A stretch of DNA of 64,000 nucleotides from Eunapius fragilis (taxonomy: Eukaryota; Porifera; Demospongiae; Spongillida; Spongillidae), in NCBI GenBank assembly GCA_963681505.1, contig OY811971.1, positions 7,414,924-7,478,923 on the forward strand, in the 5' to 3' direction. The translations under genes and the position numbers were made by a program. The notes under the pieces were generated by a model. The model did not search any database and was not told the origin of the DNA. It was given only the letters and a program-made list of their open reading frames with translations. Of this stretch, positions 46,734 to 59,100 are shown piece by piece. The stretch's first letter is position 1, and the number at the start of each line of letters is the position of its first letter.

Positions 46734-49700
46734 TTACCTCTTTCTCCTCATGAGTAGAATGGTTACTATGACAGCAACGACAAGCAGGATTAGGAGCACC
46801 ACAACCAAGGTGGCCAGAGTTGCTCCTAGGGCTGTGATGGTTGTGTGGGAGGCCTGGTCCACTGGGGCTGTAGAAAGTAACATGTAGGGGGGTAATTTAG
46901 CATTACTGCTGCATAACAAAAGACCAACCTGGAGTAAGTACCATTAATGCTGACGCCGCTGCATACAGTGGTGGGTTTGGGTTTACTGTTCGCTGTCCAG
47001 AGATGTTTAAGATCACCTGCACACTGAACTCATAATAGTTGTAGTTAGGTTCTAGATTACTGATGACTCCATATGAGGCATTTGAAGGGAAGATTTGAGT
47101 CAGTGCTCCTCGAGACTGTCGTTGTGAGGTAAGCTTGGAACGATAAGATACCTCATATCCTAGCATGATGTTCTGACTAACACCAAGAGTGGTGTTCCAA
47201 TGCAGTCGGATAGAGATGCTGGAGAGAGCCTGGAGTAAGGTGATTGGAACTTGAGCTAATGGAGGACGCACAGTGAGATGGTTAGCACTGAGAGTAGAAT
47301 TATATACTCACGAAAAGTTGCTGTAGCTGCTTGAAGGTAAGTTGGTTGTCCACTTCCCTTTGCAGTTAGAGCAACAACACTGATATTGTAGCTCATTGAC
47401 ACATTAAGCCCAGATATTACAATTTTTGTGGTAGAGGAATTATATATCACAGTTCCCAATAACACCTGATATCCTATGATCACTCCATTCGGAACAACAG
47501 GTCGAGACCATATCAACGTAACAGTTGTTAAAGTATTGCTTATTTGATTCAGCAAAGTAACAGGTCCAGCAACTATATAGCAAGTAATGGATAATAGATT
47601 AATAAACATGATCACACAACGTAACCCTTGTGCAAAAAATACTCGATTCTGCTCACATGATTCAGCAGTTCTGTTTGAAACTATGTTTGACTGCATTCCT
47701 TCACCAACTGATGTGTTCGCAGTGACATAGCAGTCATAGTGAGTGTATGGGTTAAGTCCAGCATTGAATGTAACAGACAATGTTGACCCATTCACCACAG
47801 ATCTAACAGAAGGCACATTTGGTCCAATCTCCTGTTCAGGATATGCCTGACTGGCAGAGGTGTTACAGTACACAGTGTATGCAGTGATGATGCCATTCTT
47901 TGGTATGGGTGGAGACCAGCTAGCAGACAGTTGGTTAGGTGATCCAGGAGCAGTGGATACTGAAAACGCCAGAGGTGATGATGGAACTGCACAAGAGAAA
48001 ATATATTGCAACACACATGCCTGAGCTTTCATCAAAGTTCTACTATGCAATATTTTTATTCATGTTCATGATATTGATTTATTGGTGCATAAAATGATTA
48101 TTTGATACTCCATACCAGTTCATTAATTAAAACGTAACTGCGCATTGCTCTAAGTAATATACACAGTATATGCAGTGATGATGCCATTCTTTGATATTGG
48201 TGGAGACCAGGTTGCAGATAGTTGGTTAGGTGAGCCAGGAATGGGAGACACAGAAAACACCAAAGGGAATGATGGAACTATAGAAATGAGCAATTTAGTG
48301 ATATGCTCAGGTATTACTTCTTATATAAATTTTACCAAATGATGGAGTAGAGACAAAGGTGTTAGAATACTTTTTAACAGAACAACTGAAGTGCCTGAAA
48401 TTAGTATAGTGTGGTTGAGCATGAAAGTAGGCAATAAATTCACTCTACTCCACCCCATTTTAAACAGTGAAAAGTAGATGTGTAAGGTTTGTACCATCTG
48501 AAAATATTAGAATATTAGCTTCCCATCCTGGGAACCAGTACCACTGAAATGCACCTCAATAATTAATGATATTAGTGTATAGCAGGACAGAACCTTTGAC
48601 TCAATTGGTCAAATACACTTCACAGACCACAGGTTGCACGAATAAACACTTTTCACATGATTTTTGTACTCAGAAAAATATACCTATTCCACATTAGTCA
48701 TCATTGATGACATTATAGGATATTTGTTCTGGATAGATTATGGTACTCGAAAAACGTCATTTGAACCATTACTGCCTACCTGATTCAGAAGTCCTTCTGG
48801 AGATAATCTGTGATGGTGTGCCTTCACCAATTGATGTGTTAGAAGTTACATAGCAGTCATATTGAGTGTTTGTGTTGAGTCCAGAGTTCAATGTAACTGC
48901 CAATGTTGACCCATTCACTACAGATCTGACAATGGGAACATTTGGTCCAATCATCTGTTCAGGATATGCCTGACTGGCAGAGGTGTTACAGTACACAGTG
49001 TATGCAGTGATGATGCCATTCTTTGGTGTTGGTGGAGACCAGGCCGCAGATAGTTGGTTAGGTGAGCCAGGTATAGGGGACACAGAAAACGCCCGAGGGA
49101 GTGATGGAACTATAGAAATGAGCAATTTAGTGAAATGCTCAGGTATTACTTCTTATATAGATTTTACCAAATGACGGAGTAGGGAGAAAGGTGTTAAAAT
49201 ACTTTTTAACAAAACAACTGAAGTGCCTGAAATTAGAATAGTGTGGTTGAGCATGAAAGTAGGCAATTAATTCACTCTACTCCACCCCATTTTAAACAGT
49301 GAAAAGTAGACGTGTAAGGTTTGTACCATCTGAAAATAATAGCTTCCCATCCTGGGAACCAGTACGACTGAAATGCATCTCAACAATTAATGATTCAATT
49401 ACTAGTGCATAGCATGACAGCACCTATGACTCAAATTATACTCAGAAAAACACATTTGTCATCATTGATGGCATTATAGGATATTTGTTCTGGATAGATG
49501 TGGTACTCGAAAAACGTCATTTGTACCATTACTGCCTACCTGATTCAGAAGTCCTTCTGGAGATAATCTGTGATGGTGCTCCTTCACCAATTGATGTGTT
49601 AGAAGTTGCATAGCAGTCATATTGAGTGTATGGGTTGAGTCCATTGTTGAATGTTACTGCCAATGTGGACCCATTCACTACAGATCTGACAATGGGAACA

Positions 49701-52700
49701 TTTGGTCCAATCATCTGTTCAGGATATGCCTGACTGGCAGAGGTGTTGCAGTACACAGTGTATGCAGTGATGATGCCATTCTTTGGTAGTGGTGGAGACC
49801 AGGTCGCAAATAGTTGGTTAGGTGAGCCAGGAATGGGGGACACAGAAAATGCCAGAGGGAATGATGGCACTATGGAAATGAGCAATTTAGTGATATGCTC
49901 AGGTATTACTTCTTATATAAATTTTACCAAATGATGGAGTAGGGACAAAGGTGTTAGAATACTTTTTAACAAAACAACTGAAGTGCCTGAAATTAGTATA
50001 GTGTGGTTGAGCATGAAAGTAGGCAATAAATTCACTCTACTCCACCCCATTTTAAACAGTGAAAAGTAGACGTGTAAGGTTTGTACCATCTGAAAATATT
50101 AGAATATTAGCTTCCCATCCTGGGAACCAGTACCACTGAAATGCACCTCAATAATTAATGATATTAGTGTATAGCAGGACAGAACCTTTGACTCAATTGG
50201 TCAAATACACTTCACAGACCACAGGTTGCACGAATTAACACTTTTCACATGATTTTTGTACTCAGAAAAATATACCTATTCCATATTAGTCATCATTGAT
50301 GACATTATAGGATATTTGTTCTGGATAGATTATGGTACTCGAAAAACGTCATTTGTACCATTACTGCCTACCTGATTCAGAAGTCCTTCTGGAGATAATC
50401 TGTGATGGTGTGCCTTCACCAATTGATGTGTTAGAAGTTACATAGCAGTCATATTGAGTGTTTGTGTTGAGTCCAGAGTTCAATGTAACAGACAATGTTG
50501 ACCCATTCACCACAGATCTAACAGAGGGCACATTTGGTCCAATCTCCTGTTCAGGATATGCCTGACTGGCAGAGGTGTTACAGTACACAGTGTATGCAGT
50601 GATGATGCCATTCTTTGGTATGGGTGGAGACCAGGTCGCAGATAGTTGGTTAGGTGAGCCAGGAATGGGGGACACAGAAAACTCCATAGGAAATGATGGA
50701 ACTATAGAAATGAGCAATTTAGTAAATGTCAGGTATTACTTCTTATATAAATTTTACCAAATGATAGAGTAGGGAGAAAAGTGTAAAGATACTTTTAAAA
50801 AAACAACTGAAGTGCCTGAAATTATTATTGTGTGGTTGAGCATGAAAGTCGGCAATTATTTTGTTCACTCTACCCGACCCCAATGTAAACTCTGAAAGGT
50901 AGATGTGAATTTAGAAACATAAAGCTTGGCTATCATTGCCAAAAATAGCGTGATGTAATTTATGAACGGCCCCATTGGTCCCTTAGGCAGTAAAAATGCA
51001 AATCTTGTGTAGGAGAAGCACAATAAATTGAGAGTTGGATAGAAATGTTTTGTGAACTGTGGAAGAGGCACGTGGCATAATAACTGCATATGCTATAAAT
51101 TTTACTATTTGATAGTTTTACGTGATCATTGGCACCCATGGTTAATTTGTTTTTACAGATGTTTCTTTACCCAAAATGGATATAAAATATATACTCACAC
51201 ATAGCTGCTTACTTGATTCTACTGTCCTTTGACTTGCTATTAAAGAACTTTCTCCTTCACCAAATGTGTTATTGGCTGTTACATAACAGTTGTATTGAGT
51301 GAATGGGTTATGTCCGAAGCTGATCTCAGTAGTAAAAGTTGTTCCATTCACTATAGATCTGACGCTAGGCTCATCTGGTCCAATTTCTTGTTCAGGATAT
51401 ACTTCGCTGGCTGATTTGTTACAGTACACTGTATAAGAGTTGATTATTCCAAACTGCAAAGTCGGTTCAGACCACATTGATGAGAATTGGTTGGGTGAAT
51501 TAGTCACAGATGATAAAGTAAAGTTCAGCGGCGGGGATGGAACTAGATCAATGAAAGTTATGAATTAAATTATCATTTAAAATCAAACATTATCGAATTA
51601 TGTTGCATTAATTTGTACCTAAAGATGTTATTTTCGTGCTCTGTATTTGATACATCCACTGACCAGGTACTTGAACATTGCTAGTACTAGTAATGTTTAT
51701 TATGGCTGATGTCCCTGAACCTGGAATAGCTGTGTATTTAACTCCATCCCCTGCATTGAACCCAACCCGTGCATATCTGCCTGTACTAGCTGATGTCCAC
51801 TGTATCAAGCCATCTGCATACTGAAAAATGGCAATTGATTGGATGTTGTTCGTTGCCAGGATGCATTGAAATGTGTTAGTCTGTGGTGGATGGAAGGAAA
51901 ATGGTAGGAGCGGATGCAAGTTAATAACATAATATAGGAGTGATGTTTGTATTGCATAAGATAAAATTAATTAATGCTTTCTAAATGCTACAGGTTTATG
52001 AAGAAATAATATATCTCAGTAATTAATTTGTGACATGCATACTATGACTGTTTACGTATACAGGATCTTGATAATCTGTAAATGACATAACAATCATCAT
52101 ACAACCCTACCCAGACCTACAAGAGACAGTTCGAATGTGGGGCTTAATTTCATTTTGGCCAAATACCTAACCAACAGGGTAATGCAGAAGAGGTCAAACT
52201 GCTTTTGACGAAGCGGTTCACTGCGATTGCCACTGCCACTGAACTGGAGTCGTACGGGAAGCCAGTCCACATTGTTGGAGTGTCTATCAAATCGCAGGTC
52301 TATTGCGGCTGTGGCTTCTGTTCAGTCGAGAGAAGAGCGCGCGGCGTGCATGAGATAACAGAGCGTCTGAGTCGGCCGGCTTGAAACCCTTCTCCGAGAG
52401 AAGGCGCCGGCGAATAACAGGGCGTGGATGTGTATGGTCTGGGCACTACACGTAGAGGTAATTAACTGTGGCATTTTGCAAATTGGGCACTACATGTATA
52501 TTAATAATCTGAACCTGCGGCAGCAGGTTCAATATAGGATTGATTGAGGGTTGATGAATGTCATTAATAAAGCTTCACTAGCGTCTGGAGGGACAACGGA
52601 GAAACGGATCGCTTATCTCTTTATCGCGATGGAATGAGAGCACAACGATCTACAGTTCTACGCTTGTTCCGTGTCATAAAACGGTGTGGTTATAAAGAAA

Positions 52701-53086
52701 CAAACAATTTCCTGTTTCTCGTGCCCAGTCCTAAAATAATTCTCCATCGTCGTCGTCTTCTTCTTCTTCTTCTTCTTCTTAGGAAGGTATAACTCGAGCT
52801 AGGAACGGTTTTGGAGGACGGGAATAGTACCAATCGCTTCGAAATTTACCTGCACGTTATCCTTACATGTCATATAGACATACATATATCCAGTTCTATT
52901 TATTAATAATTATTATAAATACTCTAACCTGCACTACGGTGTTCCAGTTTAATATATTAGTTGTTACTTTGGCTAATAGTGAAGTTCTTTTTCTAAAAAT
53001 GCAAAAGAAGATATCTAAGCAACGAGCGGAATACCTCCAAAAGCAATACGAGACAAAGCTAAAGCCCGAGCGCACTACAAGGCCAA

Positions 53087-53119
<33 letters not shown>

Positions 53120-56100
53120 AAAAAAAGAAGGCCTCTGTACGCGACAACTGCAAGGCCGATCCCGAAAAGAAGGCCTCTGTACGCGACAGCTACAAGGCCG
53201 ATCCAGAAATGAAGAAGGCCTCTGTACGCGACAGCTACAAGGCCGATATGGACCCCAAGGACAGTGGCGTCGGAAGGAGATAATAGCAGGGGGGGCGCAA
53301 TATGGTGGTGCCCCGGGGAGGGTGCGGGAGGGGGGCACCCCTCCCGCCCAGCTAGGGGGTATGGGGGAGCGCTGTAAGCTCCCCCATCGGGGTCTGGGGC
53401 TCCGCCCCAGAAGCCAGCGCTTTTTGCGCTTAAAAAACTCCAAAAACTACGCAAAAAAGTGGCGGCCACGCAAGAGGCCTATAGGCCTTTATTAAACATG
53501 CATATATTGTTTATATGTCGTCCGGACAACCGCTATAGGAATTGTTGAAATTTTAATGTTAATTGATTGTGCTGTGCGGCGCGGACGTTCGATCGATCGT
53601 AATTGACACCACATGCAATCAGCATTGTGAATAAAATTAACCATAGCCAATAATGGGGGGGCGGAATGATACGTTCGCCCCCCCTTTATCGCTGCAGGGG
53701 GGGCGATAGCCCCCCCTGCCCCCCCGGTTCCGACGCCTATGAAGGAGAACCGTGCTGCTCAAAGGCGGCGATATGAAGAACCTCGAGGAGAACCGTGCTG
53801 CTAAAACTAAAGGCGGCGATATGAAGAGGACCTTGAGGAGAACCGTGCTGCTAAAAGGCGGCGATATGAAGAGGACCTCGAGGGAAATCGCGCTGCTAAA
53901 AGGGAGAAATATCAGCTACCATTAAAGCATCTGAAAGGAGTCGGTATTGGAATGATCCCGCTGTCCGATTGGCTAAATGTGCTGCCGAGAGGACGCGGTA
54001 CCGCAGGGGTCACAGAACTACCACTACCACCCAAAGGTATATATGTTACGGCATATTGTATTAACATTAAAAAGCTGTGCATGCAACATTTGTACAGCAT
54101 AGTCGGGCGGCCCTACTACCGCGTTTCGTCGGGTTTGTCACCCTACTACCTGTGGGTAGTAGGGCTCGCCCGACTATGTACAGCACGGATCTGCACAAAA
54201 CCATTCACTTCACATGTAAAGCATGCATGGTGACTCAACTGTATGTACAGTAGTGTCTATTGTTTTAATCTGATAAAGCTTCCTTATCTGAAGACTTCCT
54301 TGTCTAGCCATGTACTGTGAATGTTGCAACTGTATGAATATAGTTACAGTTGCAAGGGCTGAGAACTAAATAGCTGCAACTATATCCTTTTACCATATAT
54401 AGCTACTCCTTGTATGAACCCAAATCTCATGCACCAATGGAGTATAATGGTGGTCTTGAAAAAGCTATTCCTAGGGGTAGTGATCTGCCTGTGCAGCAGT
54501 AAGTAAGATAAGCCACCATCAGGTACTTCTAGCAGCACACTCACATTTATGTAGTGAAATAAAAACAGACCTTCTGCCCACACTCATAAAGCTGCAGACC
54601 CTGTCCACAGATATTACCTCACCTGAGAACATATCCTTATCGATCTACATGCTGCCATGTAGTTCACTTCCTTAGTTCCCACACTACCCATCTATATAAC
54701 TTAACTGCATGTAGGCTACACCTCCATGTTTAGATGGGACCATTTTTACTGGATCAAATTTGACCAATAGATTTTTAGCACAACTGACACGCATACACCC
54801 CTTCCCTCCCTGTCATTAATATGATGGAATTGGACTAATATAGTTATAGCACAGTCTGCAAACGTGTTAAGGCTTTGCAGGTATAAAAGCCACTCATCCG
54901 CTGAATAGTGCACTTAGCAAAAAGAGGTAAAAATTTAATAATACTCTATGTGGATGTGTAAAGGCTTTGCACTTTGCTTTAAAAAAATAAAGTAAAATTT
55001 TTTTATCATACTCTCTGTTACATATATGTAGATGGCTGACGACCTTCGCGGGTTTTTCACCAACGAGGGGTCGGAGGAGTAGGGCTCCTCACGAATCGAA
55101 TGCTATTTGATTCGATTCGACGAATTTCGAATTCGAACGTGTCGCGTTTAGTCTCTCTCGAACTTATGTACGAATACGAACCTAGGGTCAAGTTCGATTC
55201 GAATTCGCACGCGTTTTAATCAAATAATCGAACACGCTATTAAGAACCACATTGTTTCAATAAAGAAAGGTCTTGACTAACAAAAAGCCTAACCAGTGCC
55301 TCTGAAAAACGTTCATTGCAATACGTAGGCCTTTGCGCTATAGTACTATCGCGGATATCTCCCTAGGCCTGGCCTTTGTCCTTTTCATTAAGAACTTCTA
55401 TGGTGCAGTTACGTATATGGCTAATCAAATGCGATGTGGCGCCTGTCTTGTTTAGTTTCGGAGGGTAGCAGCTTCCAGAGAGTACATACTGCGTGTGTGT
55501 TATCCCTATTTTTAGTGAAGTAGGTCCAGACAAATGATTTCGGGGTTCTGCCACCATTTTGAAGCTTCTTAGTTGTCTGGGTCCATGAAGTATTCGAAAT
55601 CGACGACAATGTTGAGCTACTGCTAGAACTACATGTACTCTGCAGACCCTGTTAACTCTGAATCAGTACTTGGTACTTCCTCAACGTCACAATCCTTTGT
55701 AAGCACGCCGGTTACTAAAGTTTTCTAAAAAGGGGTTAACTAATATTATAAGTCACGCTATACCTAAAATTGGACGAACTTTCAAATCGAAGTTTGATGC
55801 ATACCTAACGAATCGAACTTAATTATCGAATCGAATTCTAGACTGTTCTAATTCGATTCGGTGAAATTCGATTTCTTCAAAATTTGATTCGACTCAATTC
55901 GTGAGGAGCCCTACGGAGGAGGAAGAGTACATTCATCCTCCAACTCCTCTCCCCTTCACCCCACCACCTCCAGAAGCCCTGCTTCTGCCACCACCACCAG
56001 CAGCACTGCCCACACCACTACCAGCAGCTACTCCCGCTGGCACCACCAGCCCTGCCCCCATTGGCGCTCCTTCCTGCATCACTAGCCCTGCCTGCACCAT

Positions 56101-59100
56101 CAGCCCTGCCCCCACCACCAGCAGTACTATTAAAGTTATTTGTTCTTGCATTAAGAGATAAAGGGGATCGTCCATCCTCTTCCTACATTTGATTACTGGC
56201 TATGATACTGCTATGACATGGTGAAAAAAACTTATGAAACAAGTAAATAAAAACATTCTCTAACGAGAGAGTTGTTGGTATATAGGATTGACCAATGGTG
56301 GTGTAAAAAGCATGGAAACAAGAGTGACAGAAATATTATTGGAAAATTGAAATAGGCCTATATTTAGCACACAATACACCACACATGCCTGAGTAATGGG
56401 CTAAATATAGGCCTATTTCAATTTTCCAATAATATTTCTGTCACTCTTGTTTCCATGCTTTTTACACCACCATTGGTCAATCCTATATACCAACAACTCT
56501 CTCGTTAGAGAATGTTTTTATTTACTTGTACATCTAACATGCACGTGCGTACTATAATCATTCTTGTGCTTCGATCGTTGTAGGTTTGACACTCTTTGTA
56601 ACTTGGCGAAGTTGTTTTTCTCAAAATGCCTTCACGTCAGGAAAAGAAGAAAGCCAAATGACGTGTCGAGCAAAGTACCTCAAAACTCGAGACGACATAT
56701 TACATTCAGCCCGAGCTGAACTACACAGCAGAGCCTGAAAAGAAACGGGCCTCTCAACATGAAAACTATCGAGCAGAGCCTGAAAAGAAACGGACCTCAC
56801 GACGCGCAAGGTATCGAGCAGATCCTGAAAAGGAACGGGCTGCTAAAAGACAGCGATATTGCCATAGTCCTGAACGTGCATCTCGCTCGGCGAAAAGAGT
56901 TAAGGTCACTCAAAGGTATGTCGTACCTTTACAACCTCCCTCTCATTTCAAGATGGATTATTTAACATGCTACGGCTCATAATCGGGTATGAATAAAAAT
57001 CAATCGAACAAGTAAATAAAAAACATTCTCTATGAGAAAGTTAATGGCATATAGGATTTGAAGGCAATGGTGGTGTAAAAAGGAAGGAAACAAGCGTCTA
57101 ATAATAAGGGAAAATGGAATTGTCCTATATTTAGCATATTTCTATATGTAGGATACAGTATGTTGTTCGTGTGCTAAATATAGGACTATTCCATTTTCCC
57201 TTATTATTAGATCCTTGTTTCCTTCCTTTTTACACCACCATTGCCTTCAAATCCTATATGCCATCAACTTTCTCATAGAGAATGTTTTTTATTTACTTGT
57301 ATATAACTAAAACGCTTGCGGTCGACCAGCCCCACCCTTTAGCTGTTCAGCACTGCTAATAATGCTTACTTTAATGCAGGCCGGTATGGTGGCTTTTGTT
57401 GTTAGGAGTTCTTATCCAACCTATTCGACCCTGTACTGCTCTACATACTTAAACGTAACAGCGGTCGACCACCCCCGTCGCACCGTTTAGGTTTAGGCAG
57501 TACAGGGTCGAATAGATTGAATAAGCACTCCTAACAACGAAAGCCACATTGCCTGCATTAAAGTAAGCACTATTTGCTGTGCTGCCTTAATGTAAACAGC
57601 TAGGGTGGGGCTGGTCGACCGCAACCGTTTTAGTATAGGTTGGATCATGGATAAGCACTGCTTACAACAAAAACCACAGCGCAATTTCTCCCACAACAAA
57701 ACAAGGCCTTTGTTTTTTGTTGTTGCAAGTATAGTGCCTTAACAAAAACAGGGCGCGGGGTTTTTCGACCGCTGTACCGTTTAAGTTTAGGCATTAAGTA
57801 GAGCAGTATAGGATCGAATAGTTGATTGGACAAGCACTTATAAGAACTATAGATATAGCCACAGGACAATTACTCCTGCATTAAAGGAAGTGTTTTTTTT
57901 TCTTCAGTCTATACTGCATGCCTAAACACAAACAGGTCGGGGGCACCGTTTAAGTTTAGGCAGTAAGGAGAGCAGTAAGGAGCACCCATGCAGACTTGGT
58001 TGATGTCCTTGTGATATAAGTGATGGCTAACCACGGTAGCGTTATTTAAACAAGAATATGGAACAGCGAGCCATTGAATACGAAAGTTCCAAGCTATTAT
58101 ATTTAATATTATCCTACACATACAAGTATATGGTAAATGAATACGCGGTTAATCATTAAATATTCATAGCCGGTCGTTCGGCCGTGCCTTAACTTAAACG
58201 CTGCCTTAATGTATACTAAACAGGGTCCGCTTAAATCTACAAGTGCAAATACATATGAATCGCACTAATGCCAGCTCATTGCCTATATTCGTACGATCCC
58301 TAGCATGCACGGCTGCACGTGCAAATAATCTCTACGATATATGTGGTATATAGCATTGCCAATCTTTTGTTGTATATAGACTTTGCTGAAAAATATGAAA
58401 ACAAAAATCAGAGGCATCCATCACAGCAAATGCTCTCCATGGAATTCAGGTCTGTGTGACACACAGAGAGCAGGTCCAACTACCTTGAGTGCGCCATTGC
58501 GGCCTCCAGTAGTCCCAGGTATCAAAAGAGAAGTGCTTTCGGATTTGTCCGACACAAACATTAATATTGTCATCCCAAGTACTTCCTCGTAAACTTTTCA
58601 GGACTCTACTTCACCTTCTTGTATAAGATCTCCTCCACGTGTTGTTCTTCTTGATCGAAAAACCACAGACTAGGTCCATTTCGAACTTTCTGGCCACAAT
58701 CTGTTACTCGCACATGCACGTGCATGCAGGGGTTAATGGTGCTCAATTAATGGCTTACCGTAAGAATAGCAAAGTGAGTTGGCTTTACGGTGCCGTAAAA
58801 ATAGTCACTTCGTTTCGGATAATCCACAAAAATCACACGCGCGCGTATGATTTATGTGTTCAATCACACAAAGATTTCTAAATGATTCCACTCATTTTTT
58901 CCCTGTGAGAACAGTCTGTCTGTTGGAACTGTGGACAAATTTCTCGTGAAAGTGGAATTAAGGCCTTCAGTCGATGTAGCAGAGCAGCGGGAAACGACAT
59001 AGCAATGCCGATGCACTTTGGGCGTGAAAGTCACGTATCTCAGTGGCCTTGTCCGTCATATACCTCACCAGATGTCCTTAACACCGGTTCCAGGAGAATC

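Larger units (their letters stand above)
52431..56529 (+). mobile_element. Composite hairpin element, copy II
   Basis: It begins near GGTCTGGGCACTACACGTAG and contains a palindromic GAACCTGCGGCAGCAGGTTC. It has an ATG at 52999 followed by units KKASVRDSYKADPE at 53130-53250, interrupted by a C30A9 tract (53088-53126). After the MITE 53262-53741 the coding continues with ENRAAKRRRYEED-like units (53745-53930) and ends at CCACCCAAAG|GTATA (54029-54038), a splice-donor-like site. The intron-like sequence matches copy I (GCTGTGCATGCAAC, CAAAACCATTC, GTATGAACCCAAATCTCATG). It is followed by a CCACCACCAG-rich stretch (55921-56135) and the hairpin. Further insertions are a 77-bp MITE (54100) and a hAT (55080). 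It lies wholly inside the NIDO gene's large intron, antisense to that gene. Confidence 0.65.

Noticed and set aside
48161-50770. CRISPR-like or satellite array
   Set aside because: The repeats are whole exon-intron units with protein-level continuity, so they are gene-internal tandem duplications.
53059-53469. Minus-strand frames rich in Gly/Pro
   Set aside because: They are antisense to the repeat-coding exon and run through the C30 tract and a MITE.
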